A stretch of 14,487 nucleotides of DNA from Burkholderiales bacterium (GCA_947456845.1 CANGUJ010000048.1:1-14487), one strand, 5' to 3'; shown: positions 6,329 through 13,693, counted from the first letter of the stretch. Made by a program: numbers and translations. Notes: a model not told the origin generated them from the sequence alone.

Positions 6329-8362
6329 TTAGTCGTCGCTTGCGCTCGTGGCCGCGATTGTAGGGGAACTGTCCGTGCCTTCGCCGGCAAGGAATGCCTG
6401 CGCCGCGGCGCGCTCCCGGGTGCGCCGCATCGGCGGCAAGGCCTGCCACAGCCGCCGGCCGTAGGGCTTGTCGGTCAGGCGCGTGTCGCAGATCACCAGC
6501 ACTCCCTGATCGTTCTCGTCGCGGATCAGGCGCCCGGCGCCCTGCTTGAGCGTGATGGCCGCGCGCGGCAGCTGGTACTCCATGAACGCGTTCCGGCCCT
6601 GGCGCTTCATTTCGTCGATGCGCGCCGACAGCACCGGATCATCCGGCGGGGCGAAGGGCAGCTTGTCGATGACGACCAGCTTGAGCGCGTCGCCCTTGAC
6701 GTCGACGCCCTCCCAGAACGACTGGCTGGCCACCAGGATGGCGTTGCCGAGCTTGCGAAAACGGTCCAGCAATTCGGTGCGCGACCCCTGGCCCTGCAAC
6801 AGCAGCGGCAATTCCAGGCCATGGCGCGGCAGCAGTTCGGCCAGCAGTTCATGGGCGCGATTCATCCCGCGCAGCGTGGTGAAGAGCATGAACGTCCCGG
6901 CCGGGCCGCTCCGGTTGGCCGCCTCGATCAGCGGCAGGGCCTCCTCCACCACGCGGCCATTGAACTCCGGCGCCGTCGGCTCCGGCATGTTGCGCGGCAC
7001 ATAAAGGAGCGCCTGGCGCGCATAGTCGAACGGGCTGGGCCAGACTTGCGCCCGGGTCGACGCCACCTTGTCCAGACCCAATTCGCCCAGATAGAGGGAG
7101 AAGTCGTTCTTCACCGCCAGCGTCGCCGAGGTGAAGATCCAGGCGCGCTTCTCGGACTCGACCTGTCCGCGAAACAGTGGCGCGATCGACATGGGCGTCA
7201 GATGCAGCTGGAAGCTGTGGCCGAACACCTCCACCCAGCGCACCGGGGCGCTGTCTTGCCCCTGCGCTTCGCCCTGGCCTTCGGGCGCGCGTTGCCCGCA
7301 CCACCGATCCACCAGGACCGCCAGTTCCTGCGCACGCCGCCACAGCGCCTCCAGCCCCTCGGCGCGCGCCGCGTTGGCCTCGAGAACCCGACCCATGTCG
7401 AGAAACCGGGCGAGCATGCGTGCCATGGCATCATCGAGTGGCTCGCGCCGCGCCAGCTGGGCGTAGGCGACGCGCACCGGGTTCTCCGGCAGCGCGATGC
7501 GCACGTCGCGTACCGCATTTTCGAGCGCACGCGTCAAGTCCGCCCAGTCGGCCGCATCGCGCGCGCCCGCATGGCCTTCGGAAAGCGCGTCGCGCGCCAG
7601 GTCCATCAGCATGGCGCTGCCGACGGTCTGACCGAAGAACATGCGCGCGGTCTCCGGCAACTGGTGCGCCTCGTCGAGAATCACCGTGTTGCAGGCCGGC
7701 AGCAGTTCGGCCATGCCCTCGTCCTTGAGCACGACATCGGCGAAAAACAGGTGATGGTTCACCACGACCACATCGGCCTCGAGCGCGTCGCGCCGGGCCG
7801 CCAGGACGTAGCAGTCCTTGTGGTGCGGGCATTCCTGGCCGAGGCAGTTCTCGCGGGTGGAGGTGACCTGGCTCCAGACGGTCGCGCTCTCCGGAATGCC
7901 GGCGAATTCCGCGCGGTCGCCGGAGGGCGTGGTCTTGTGGGTACTGCCGATCATGCGCAAGTAGCGCACGTCCTCCCTGGACTGCAGCCGGCCATCCGCC
8001 ACCGCCCGCTCAAGATGGTAGTGGCAGACATAGTTGGATCGCCCCTTGAGGAGCGCCACCGTCACCGGCGCCCTGAGCGCGCGGCGCACCGCCGGGATGT
8101 CGCGGTGAAACAACTGGTCCTGCAGGTTCTTGGTGCCGGTGGAGACGATCACCTTGCCGCCGGCCAGGAGCGCAGGCACGAGATAGGCCACGGTCTTGCC
8201 GGTGCCGGTGCCGGCTTCGAGCACGGCGACGCTCTCGCCTTCGATGGCGGCGAGGATGGCCTGGGCCATTTCGACCTGCTGCGGACGATGGCGAAAGCCG
8301 GGAATGGCCTCGGCAAGCGGTCCCGCGGCGCCCAGCAGGGCATTCAGGTCGATGTCAGGCAA
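6329..8362 (-). CDS. ATP-dependent DNA helicase, DinG/YoaA family (XPD-like Fe-S helicase)
   Basis: Predicted product is 677 residues, comparable to YoaA and DinG. The sequence shows a Q-motif region (FRHRPQQVEMAQAI, 23-36), Walker A AGTGTGKT (50-57), DEAH at 230-233 and a C-terminal motif VI (LKQGAGRLIR). Four cysteines (Cys113, Cys173, Cys178, Cys184) sit between motifs I and II as in the 4Fe-4S domain of XPD-type helicases. It is expected to unwind DNA 5' to 3' and act in damage tolerance or R-loop/fork repair; the spacing looks closer to YoaA than DinG. The start is unusual: the frame has a stop (TGA) 15 codons upstream of TTG 8362 and no ATG or GTG between, and the next Met is residue 32, inside the conserved region. 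There is no Shine-Dalgarno sequence before the TTG, but a small ORF with a good one overlaps it by 8 bases. Confidence 0.92.
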   Translation of the reverse strand: MPDIDLNALLGAAGPLAEAIPGFRHRPQQVEMAQAILAAIEGESVAVLEAGTGTGKTVAYLVPALLAGGKVIVSTGTKNLQDQLFHRDIPAVRRALRAPVTVALLKGRSNYVCHYHLERAVADGRLQSREDVRYLRMIGSTHKTTPSGDRAEFAGIPESATVWSQVTSTRENCLGQECPHHKDCYVLAARRDALEADVVVVNHHLFFADVVLKDEGMAELLPACNTVILDEAHQLPETARMFFGQTVGSAMLMDLARDALSEGHAGARDAADWADLTRALENAVRDVRIALPENPVRVAYAQLARREPLDDAMARMLARFLDMGRVLEANAARAEGLEALWRRAQELAVLVDRWCGQRAPEGQGEAQGQDSAPVRWVEVFGHSFQLHLTPMSIAPLFRGQVESEKRAWIFTSATLAVKNDFSLYLGELGLDKVASTRAQVWPSPFDYARQALLYVPRNMPEPTAPEFNGRVVEEALPLIEAANRSGPAGTFMLFTTLRGMNRAHELLAELLPRHGLELPLLLQGQGSRTELLDRFRKLGNAILVASQSFWEGVDVKGDALKLVVIDKLPFAPPDDPVLSARIDEMKRQGRNAFMEYQLPRAAITLKQGAGRLIRDENDQGVLVICDTRLTDKPYGRRLWQALPPMRRTRERAAAQAFLAGEGTDSSPTIAATSASDD

Positions 8363-8447
8363 GGTAGCGTGCGGCCCGGGCCGCCAGGGGCGAAGACGCG
8401 CATTTCAGCACGGCGCTAGGCGCGAACAGGCAGTTCCTGCAATCCAT
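8355..8447 (-). CDS. Possible 30-residue Cys-containing small ORF, upstream and overlapping the helicase start
   Basis: ATG 8447 is preceded by GGGAGG with a 5-base spacer, one of the better ribosome-binding sites in the window. The product begins MDCRNCLFAPSAVLKCASS and ends ARYLA, with Cys at 3, 6 and 16 (a CxxC pair). Its stop overlaps the TTG start of the helicase by 8 bases in another frame. That would let ribosomes finishing here reinitiate at the helicase, whose own start has no Shine-Dalgarno sequence. It could be a leader ORF for coupling, a small metal-binding protein or a chance frame. Nothing homologous was recognised. Confidence 0.35.
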   Translation of the reverse strand: MDCRNCLFAPSAVLKCASSPLAARAARYLA

Positions 8448-8470
8448 GAATGCCTCCCGCGGGGCGATTC

Positions 8471-9262
8471 CTACCGGCCCGGCCAGTTCGGCGCACGCTT
8501 TTCGATGAACGACGCCCGCCCTTCCTTCGCGTCCTCGGTAAGCGCCAGGGTCATGATCTGCGACTCGAGGAAGGAAATCGCCTGTTCGAAGGTCATGTCC
8601 GCGGCTGCGCGCATCATGGCCTTGCCCTTGCGGATGGCCGTCGGCGACTTGCCGACCACCCGCTCGATCAGCCAGTCGGTCCGCGCGTCGAGCTCCCAGC
8701 CGGGCACGACATAGTTGACCAGCCCGATGCGCTCGGCGCGCTGCGCGTCGACGGGCTCGCCGGTGATGCACATTTCCGCCAGGGAACGCGCGCCGACCAG
8801 ATACTGCACCACCGACAGCACCTGCGCCGGAAACAGGCCGATCTTGACCTCCGGCAGGCCGAACGTGGCATGGTCCGCGGCGACGGCCATGTCGCACATG
8901 CCCATCAATCCCATGCCTCCCGCCAGGCAGTGGCCGTTCACCCGCGCGATCAGCGGCGTGGTGCAGGACCAGGCATGCCGCAGCAGGTCGGCGTAATCGA
9001 GGTGCGGGACCGCGGGGTCGTACTGGAAGGCGCCGGAGCCCCGGGCGAGATCCGCGCCGGCGCAAAACGCCTTGCTCCCCGCGCCCGTCAGCACGATCAC
9101 GCGGATGTCCGGCTCCGCGTTCGCGCGCTCGATGCCCGCCCGGATCCCGGCAAAAACGGCAGGGTTCATGGCGTTGCGGCGTTCCTCGCGGTTGATGGTG
9201 AGCCACAGCGCGTGGCCGCGCTTCTCGGTCAGCAGGTCTTCGCCCGCGGTGTGTTCGCTCAT
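8471..9262 (-). CDS. Enoyl-CoA hydratase/isomerase (crotonase) family protein
   Basis: Predicted product is 263 residues, full length for a crotonase. Oxyanion-hole segments are visible: AFCAGADL (65-72) and NGHCLAGGMGLMGMCD (109-124). The second catalytic glutamate is present as Glu138 in FGLPEVKIGLFP, but the position of the first (Glu144 of rat mitochondrial hydratase) is Gly118. This GG(M/V)GL variant is familiar from methylglutaconyl-CoA-hydratase-like and AtuE-like proteins, so loss of this Glu need not mean inactivity. Given the AtuA-family gene in the same directon, a role in branched acyl-CoA or terpenoid breakdown is possible but unproven. ATG 9262 has CGGAGA upstream. It begins 33 bases after the GIY-YIG stop. 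Confidence 0.88.
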   Translation of the reverse strand: MSEHTAGEDLLTEKRGHALWLTINREERRNAMNPAVFAGIRAGIERANAEPDIRVIVLTGAGSKAFCAGADLARGSGAFQYDPAVPHLDYADLLRHAWSCTTPLIARVNGHCLAGGMGLMGMCDMAVAADHATFGLPEVKIGLFPAQVLSVVQYLVGARSLAEMCITGEPVDAQRAERIGLVNYVVPGWELDARTDWLIERVVGKSPTAIRKGKAMMRAAADMTFEQAISFLESQIMTLALTEDAKEGRASFIEKRAPNWPGR

Positions 9263-9295
9263 GTGCCTGTCTCCGGTGGTCGGTTTCTCATGCCT

Positions 9296-9601
9296 TCATG
9301 CGCCGGCAAGAAAGCGTATTTTGCGCGCGCGCGGCAATTTGCGGATCGCGTGCTCGGCCTTGAGGGCGGCCGACTTGTCGGCGAACGCGCGCGTGCCGAT
9401 CAGCCGCACCGGCGGGTTGGCGCGGGTGTATCTCGCGCCCTTGCCCGCCGCGTGCTGGGCGTAGCGCCGCTCGATGTCGCTGGTGATGCCGGCATAGTAG
9501 GCGCCATTGCGGCACTCGATCAGGTACAGGTGCCATGGGCCGGCGGCCGGCGCGTCGGCGCGGGCATGGCCAGGGGGAGCGCGTCGCCGATCCACCGGCA
9601 T
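9296..9601 (-). CDS. GIY-YIG nuclease family protein (UPF0213/YhbQ-like)
   Basis: Predicted product is 101 residues. After a charged, Ala/Pro-rich N-terminus of about 22 residues comes a single GIY-YIG domain. The first strand is WHLYLIEC (23-30), the YIG element is YYAG (35-38), the basic motif is IERRYAQH (43-50, with Arg45/Arg46 as the expected active-site Arg), and Glu83 in KAEHAIRKL is the expected metal ligand. Stand-alone proteins of this size are widespread in proteobacteria, with poorly defined roles in DNA metabolism. It starts only 5 bases after the Ldh-family stop, so it is probably co-transcribed with metabolic genes to which it has no obvious link. The exact start is uncertain, since a GTG two codons later is possible. 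Confidence 0.85.
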   Translation of the reverse strand: MPVDRRRAPPGHARADAPAAGPWHLYLIECRNGAYYAGITSDIERRYAQHAAGKGARYTRANPPVRLIGTRAFADKSAALKAEHAIRKLPRARKIRFLAGA

Positions 9602-9606
9602 CCCCG

Positions 9607-10614
9607 CTAACCGGGATCCCGCACGGCCAGTTGCGCGAGACGGTCGTGCACCCGCAGGTCGATTTCGATGCCCTGCTGCCGCGCCAGTTCGCGCGCACGG
9701 CGGGCGCGCTCGCCGGGCAGGCGTATCTCGGCCGTTCCCGGCTGGCGCGGCGCCGCCTTGACGCGCGCGAGCATGTCCGCGAGGTCACGCTTGAAGTCTT
9801 CGAGCGGCAGCAGCAGGTCGGGGCGCATCGCGATCACCAGGTAGCCGTAGTCCTTCGCCGCGTTCATTCCGGAGCCCGCCAGGACGCCCAGCGCCTGCAT
9901 GGCAAGCCCGATGGCGAACCCCTTGTGGCCGCCGAACGGCAGCAGCGCGCCCTGTCTGGCTGCCGCGGGATCGGTGGTCGGATGGCCCGCGGGGTCGAGC
10001 GCCACGCCGGCCGGCAACGGCAAACCGAGCATGTTGTGGAAATCCAGTTCGGTCCCGGGAAAGGCGGCGGTCGATACGTCGATCACCAGCGGGTCGCCAT
10101 CGGACGGAAAACCGAAGGCGATCGGGTTGGTGCCATACGCGGGCCCGGCGGCGCCCGGCGGCGCAACCAGGCTGGCCGAACCCACCGTGTGCATGCCGAC
10201 CAGGTCCGCGCGCGCGATGCGCTCGACGTAGTAGGCGCTGCGCCCGCTCATCCAGCTGTTGGTGACCCCGACCAGGGCGAAACCGTGCTCGCGGGCCTTG
10301 GCGATGGCGACATCGGTCGCATGGTCCATGGCCAGCATCCCGGAATGGTTGCCGCCGTCGATGAGCGCGGACACCGGCGTGGCGCGAATCTCGCGCATCG
10401 GCACGACCGGCTGCCGGCGCTTCGGACTGTCTGCGATCTGCAGGATTTTCGGCAGGCCGGAATACTCGTAGCCGCAAAGCGCGGCGTCGATCATGTGGTC
10501 GGCCAGGATGCGGGCCTGCGGCTCCGCATAGCCGATGCCGCGCAGCGCCCCCACCGCCAGGCGCTGCGCCTGCGCGACCCCCAGCCGGATGCGCGCGGGC
10601 GCGGCAATGCTCAT
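9607..10614 (-). CDS. Ldh family (malate/L-lactate/ureidoglycolate-type) NAD(P)-dependent oxidoreductase
   Basis: Predicted product is 335 residues, full length for the YiaK/AllD/ComC fold, which differs from classical Rossmann lactate dehydrogenases. Family signatures include IDGGNHSGMLAMDHA (85-99), VGMHTVGSASLVAPPGA (139-155), YGTNPIAFGFP (160-170) and LLPFGGHKGFAIGL (224-237). Such enzymes reduce or oxidise 2-oxo/2-hydroxy acids. Compared from memory with YiaK, two conserved histidines are replaced: YSHGVNR reads EYSGLPK (Ser52, Lys56), and NHWM reads NSWM (Ser120). The enzyme may therefore use a different mechanism or substrate, or belong to a distinct subfamily. ATG 10614 overlaps the stop of the AtuA-like gene (ATGA), indicating coupled translation. 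Confidence 0.88.
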   Translation of the reverse strand: MSIAAPARIRLGVAQAQRLAVGALRGIGYAEPQARILADHMIDAALCGYEYSGLPKILQIADSPKRRQPVVPMREIRATPVSALIDGGNHSGMLAMDHATDVAIAKAREHGFALVGVTNSWMSGRSAYYVERIARADLVGMHTVGSASLVAPPGAAGPAYGTNPIAFGFPSDGDPLVIDVSTAAFPGTELDFHNMLGLPLPAGVALDPAGHPTTDPAAARQGALLPFGGHKGFAIGLAMQALGVLAGSGMNAAKDYGYLVIAMRPDLLLPLEDFKRDLADMLARVKAAPRQPGTAEIRLPGERARRARELARQQGIEIDLRVHDRLAQLAVRDPG

Positions 10615-10976
10615 GGCAAGGGCGTGCGGCCCTGCGCCAGCAGACGCTCGGCCACCCGGTCATCCACCGTCACCGGCATGGTGAGGATGAGCGCGCCGTA
10701 CGACTTCCCGTGCGGGTCGAGCGAGAGGGAGCGCGTGACTCCGCCCCCGAGGGAATTCTCGAGCACGAAATTGAGCGCCTCGACCTTCGGCAGTGCGTAG
10801 CGCGCGATGGGGCCCCTTGCGAGCGCGCCGAAATGGCTGCGTAGCGCTTCGACCGTGATCTGCTCGACCAGGATCGGGTAATCCTCGGCGCGATACGCGA
10901 TCAGACCGATGTTGCAGGTATCGCCCTTGTCGCCGGCGCGCGCGTGCGCGATTTCCCGCAGGTAGAAGCGTTTCAT
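10611..10976 (-). CDS. AtuA-like small protein (equivalent of the C-terminal domain of AtuA/DUF1446 proteins)
   Basis: Predicted product is 121 residues, beginning MKRFYLREIAHARAGDKGDT. The ARAGDKGDTCNIGLIAY segment (12-28) matches the C-terminal domain that follows DUF1446 in longer AtuA proteins. The later ENSLGGGVTRSLSLDPHGK (73-91) fits as well. Here it is a separate gene whose ATG overlaps the stop of the AtuA gene (ATGA), so the two are probably made in equal amounts and form a complex. Its stop in turn overlaps the Ldh-family start. The molecular function of this domain is not established. Confidence 0.85.
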   Translation of the reverse strand: MKRFYLREIAHARAGDKGDTCNIGLIAYRAEDYPILVEQITVEALRSHFGALARGPIARYALPKVEALNFVLENSLGGGVTRSLSLDPHGKSYGALILTMPVTVDDRVAERLLAQGRTPLP

Positions 10977-12358
10977 GCGGGCACCTCGTGCATCACGACC
11001 TGTGCCTTGACGGCGCTGCGCGGGATCAGGACGGAATAGATCGCCAGGACCTCCCGCACGCCGGTGCGCGGCAGCGAAGACATGGCCGGTCCCTTGCCCA
11101 CGAGGGTTTCGACCTCCCCGGCCAGCCTGGCGGCGTCGCGCCTTTCCCTGGCGCGGCCGGCGAAACGCAAGCGCACCTCGTAAGGCTCGTGCGGGGTCGG
11201 CAGGGAGGCGCCGCCGTGCAGGGAGTTCATGCCGATGTAGTCGACCCGCAGTTCCTCGAGGGTGATGCCGCCTATCGCGAGGCGCTCGCGGACCACCTGC
11301 TCGGCCAGGCGCGCCCGGTTCAGGCAACCGAGGCCCGCATAGGTGATTTCAGCCTCGCCGATCCAGCCCTCCTTGATGCCGACCGACACCTTCAGCCGGT
11401 CGGGGCGCGGCCGCCCGCGCCCGCCGCTGATGCGCACCCGGTCCGGCCCCGCCTCGCGCAACTCCACCCCGGTGAAGTCGACCACCACGTCCGGCGTGAT
11501 GTAGTTGGCCGGATCGTGGATCTCGTAGAGCATCTGCTCGGTGCAGATGGCGCGGTTGATCACCCCGCCCGTGCCCTCCACCTTGGCCACCACGCCGCCG
11601 CCGTCCGCCGTCATCTCGAGATACGGATAGCCGAGATTGCCCAGGTCGGGCACGTCCTTGTAGCCGGGATCGGCGAAAAACCCTCCGGACACGTTGGCAC
11701 CACATTCGACCATGTCGGCGCAGACCTGGCCTTGTCCGAGCAGATTCCAGTCGGCTTGGCTCCAGCCGAACTCGTGGATCATCGGCGCCAGGAACAGGGA
11801 GCAGTCCGCCACCCGGCCGGTGAGCACGATGTCGGCGCCCCGCGCCAGCGCGTCCACGATGTTGTCGGCGCCCAGGTAGGCGTTGGCGGACACCACCTCG
11901 CCCGCGAGCGATGCGAGCGGCAGGCCGGTTTCCATGATCGGCAGGGTCGCGGCGTTGGCCCGGCAGTAATCCAGCACGTCGTCGCCGAGGATGGCGGCGA
12001 CCCTGGCCGGCCCGAGCCGCATGTCGCGCACGATGTCGGCCGCCTTGAGCGCGGCCGCCGCCGGGTTCGCCGCCCCCATGCTGCTGACGATGCGGGTGCC
12101 GTTGGCCCGGCAATGCGGCAGCACGGCGCGCAGGCGGTCTTCGAGCATCTCGTTGTAGCCGGCGGCGGGGTCCTTCATGCGCAGCAGATTGGCCAGCGCG
12201 ACGGTGCGCTCCGCGAGCGTCTCGAACACCAGGTAATCGAGCGCGCCGTGCTGCGCCAGCAGGGCCGCCGGCTCGATCCGGTCGCCGGCATAGCTCGCGC
12301 CCGCCCCGATGCGCAGCCGGCCGCAGGCGGCCACCCGCGCGCTGCGGTGAGCGCTCAT
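10973..12358 (-). CDS. AtuA family protein (acyclic terpene utilization AtuA / DUF1446)
   Basis: Predicted product is 461 residues. The start RIGAGASYAGDRIEPA (16-31) and LDYLVFETLAERTVALAN are hallmarks of DUF1446, as are GADIVLTGRVADCSLFLAP and the TGGVINRAICTEQMLYEIHDPANYITPD region. In Pseudomonas the family member AtuA is needed for growth on citronellol and geraniol, but its biochemical role is unknown and most relatives lie in unrelated catabolic clusters. The usual C-terminal AtuA-like domain is missing here and is encoded by the next gene. ATG 12358 is chosen because it overlaps the Bug stop (ATGA); a start at 12397 would add 13 residues read from the Bug gene. The biotin-carboxylase subunits of the atu pathway are not in the window, so terpene use is not supported by context. 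Confidence 0.87.
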   Translation of the reverse strand: MSAHRSARVAACGRLRIGAGASYAGDRIEPAALLAQHGALDYLVFETLAERTVALANLLRMKDPAAGYNEMLEDRLRAVLPHCRANGTRIVSSMGAANPAAAALKAADIVRDMRLGPARVAAILGDDVLDYCRANAATLPIMETGLPLASLAGEVVSANAYLGADNIVDALARGADIVLTGRVADCSLFLAPMIHEFGWSQADWNLLGQGQVCADMVECGANVSGGFFADPGYKDVPDLGNLGYPYLEMTADGGGVVAKVEGTGGVINRAICTEQMLYEIHDPANYITPDVVVDFTGVELREAGPDRVRISGGRGRPRPDRLKVSVGIKEGWIGEAEITYAGLGCLNRARLAEQVVRERLAIGGITLEELRVDYIGMNSLHGGASLPTPHEPYEVRLRFAGRARERRDAARLAGEVETLVGKGPAMSSLPRTGVREVLAIYSVLIPRSAVKAQVVMHEVPA

Positions 12359-13332
12359 TCGCCCTTGATGCCCTTCACCCTGATGACGCGCGACCACTTT
12401 TCGAAGTCGGCCCTCTGCAATGCCGCCAGGGAGGCCGGCGTGCCGGGCGCGGGCACCACGCCCGCCGCGAGCAGACGCGACCTGACCGACTCCGCCTCGA
12501 GCGTGCGGCGCATCGCCTGATTGACCCGCTCCACCTCCGCCGCGGGCGTTCCCTTCGACGTGTAGATCGCATACCAGTTGTTGGAGTCCACGCCGGGGAA
12601 TCCCATCTCGTCGAGCGTCTTCACGTCCGGCAGCAGCGGGTGCCGCTTCGGTGCGGCCATGCCGAGCGCCTTGAGCTTGCCGGCCTTGATATGCCCCAGG
12701 GCTACCGGCACGTCGATGAAGATGCCGTCGACATGCCCGGCGATGACGTCGGTGATCGCCGGTGCGACCCCCTTGTACGGCACATGGCGCAGCGTCGTCT
12801 TGCTGACATCGGCGAGAAGTTCCATGGCCAGGTGCGGCACGCTGCCGATCCCGGACGAGCCCATCGTGACGCCGTCCTTGCGCTGCCTGGCGGCGGCGAT
12901 GAACTCCGGCACGTTGCTTGACGGATTGCTGCTGGAGACGACCAGCACTTCGTCGGTATTGACCACCAGGGTCACCGGCGCGAGGTCGCGGAAGGCGTCA
13001 TAGGGCAGTTTCTCGTAGAGCGCCGGACTGATTGCGACCGCTCCCGCGGTGGTGATGAAAAGGGTTTGGCCGTCCGGCGCGGCCTTGGCGACGAAATCGG
13101 CGGCGATGTTGGCATTTGCCCCCGGCTTGTTTTCCACCACCACCTGGTGGCCCAGTTCGCGACCGAGCTGGTCGCTGAGCACGCGCGCGACAAAGTCGAT
13201 CGGCCCGCCAGGGGCGAAACCGACGATGAGGCGGGTGGTCCTGGTCTGCGCACCGGCCGCCGCGGGGACTGCAAGTACCGCCGTCGCGGCAAAGCCGATC
13301 AGCAGGCGGCGGATGGATAGTCCGTAAGACAT
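12355..13332 (-). CDS. Tripartite tricarboxylate transporter substrate-binding protein (Bug family)
   Basis: Predicted product is 325 residues with a Sec signal peptide (IRRLLIGFAATAVLAVPAAA), cleavage likely after AGA near residue 28. The mature protein shows Bug signatures: RLIVGFAPGGPIDFVAR near the N-terminus, VVVENKPGANANIAADFVAKA, TFLI-type strand TLFITTAGAVAISPALY, and MGSSGIGSVPHLAMELL followed by HVPYKGVAPAITDVIAGHVD. Bug proteins bind carboxylates or amides in the periplasm and deliver them to TctA/TctB permeases or act as sensors. No permease genes are present here, which is common for the many orphan Bugs of Bordetella relatives. ATG 13332 has GAGAGGG 6 bases upstream. Its ATGA overlap with the AtuA gene suggests that the ligand feeds that pathway. 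First gene of the minus-strand unit. Confidence 0.92.
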   Translation of the reverse strand: MSYGLSIRRLLIGFAATAVLAVPAAAGAQTRTTRLIVGFAPGGPIDFVARVLSDQLGRELGHQVVVENKPGANANIAADFVAKAAPDGQTLFITTAGAVAISPALYEKLPYDAFRDLAPVTLVVNTDEVLVVSSSNPSSNVPEFIAAARQRKDGVTMGSSGIGSVPHLAMELLADVSKTTLRHVPYKGVAPAITDVIAGHVDGIFIDVPVALGHIKAGKLKALGMAAPKRHPLLPDVKTLDEMGFPGVDSNNWYAIYTSKGTPAAEVERVNQAMRRTLEAESVRSRLLAAGVVPAPGTPASLAALQRADFEKWSRVIRVKGIKGE

Positions 13333-13372
13333 GATTTCCCTCTCAAGTTGCCGGAGCCCGGGCAGGCCGTGA

Positions 13373-13378
13373 ATTATA
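13373..13378 (-). promoter_or_regulatory. Candidate -10 box for the Bug-AtuA operon
   Basis: Read on the minus strand this is a perfect TATAAT, 40 bases before the Bug ATG and so predicting a leader of roughly 33 bases. No convincing -35 hexamer lies 16-18 bases upstream (TTGAGC at 13404-13409 is about 25 bases away), suggesting a weak or activator-dependent promoter. Confidence 0.5.
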
Positions 13379-13455
13379 GGCACCGGCAGGCTCACCAGGC
13401 CGGGCTCAACCATCCGCCGGCGCCGCCGTAAATACAGCCGAGGAGGCAGAAAATC

Positions 13456-13650
13456 ATGGAAGTGACATCGATCGCCGCCCTGGCCGCCCAGTCGACCCAG
13501 GCGCGGGCCGGCAATGAAGTGCAGATCGCGGTACTGAAGAAGGCGCTCGACCTGGACGCGCAGGGCGCCATGCAATTGATCGACGCGGCCGCGCAGGCCG
13601 GGCGCGCGAACCCTCCCCACCTGGGCAACCGGATCGACACCTTTGCCTGA
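13456..13650 (+). CDS. YjfB family protein (putative motility protein)
   Basis: Predicted product is 64 residues, a typical length for the family. MEVTSIAALAAQ at the start, then VQIAVLKKALDLDAQGAMQL (22-41, probably a helix) and the terminal NPPHLGNRIDTFA match the YjfB-like pattern recalled from Bacillus and many proteobacteria. In Bacillus the name derives from regulation with motility genes, and no biochemical function is known. An AGGAGG at 13439-13444 with a slightly long spacer supports the start. It diverges from the Bug gene over 123 bases and reads in the same direction as the oxidoreductase that follows, with no flagellar genes nearby. Confidence 0.85.
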   Translation: MEVTSIAALAAQSTQARAGNEVQIAVLKKALDLDAQGAMQLIDAAAQAGRANPPHLGNRIDTFA

Positions 13651-13674
13651 CCGGCGGCTGGCACGCAGACTCGG

Positions 13675-13690
13675 CTGCCGCATGCGGCAG
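13675..13690. promoter_or_regulatory. 16-bp perfect palindrome, candidate operator or short hairpin
   Basis: CTGCCGCATGCGGCAG is identical to its reverse complement. It ends 3 bases before TAGAAT (13694-13699), a plausible -10 for the oxidoreductase gene, so it would occupy the -35/-10 spacer. That position would suit a repressor operator (TetR- or MarR-type regulators often control such genes). It could instead fold as a weak 6-bp hairpin after the YjfB-like gene. No U-tract follows, which argues against a terminator. Confidence 0.4.
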
Positions 13691-13693
13691 GGC

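Noticed and set aside
5843..8419. 858-codon open frame on the plus strand
   Set aside because: It lies opposite the SDR and helicase genes, whose motifs are unmistakable; it is a GC-driven antisense shadow rich in Arg, His and Ala.
10973..12358. Terpene (citronellol/geraniol) degradation cluster
   Set aside because: Only an AtuA-family gene and a generic crotonase are present; the geranyl-CoA carboxylase subunits and acyl-CoA dehydrogenases of that pathway are missing from the window.
10988..12520. 510-codon open frame on the plus strand
   Set aside because: Antisense shadow of the AtuA gene and the end of the Bug gene; no protein-like motifs.
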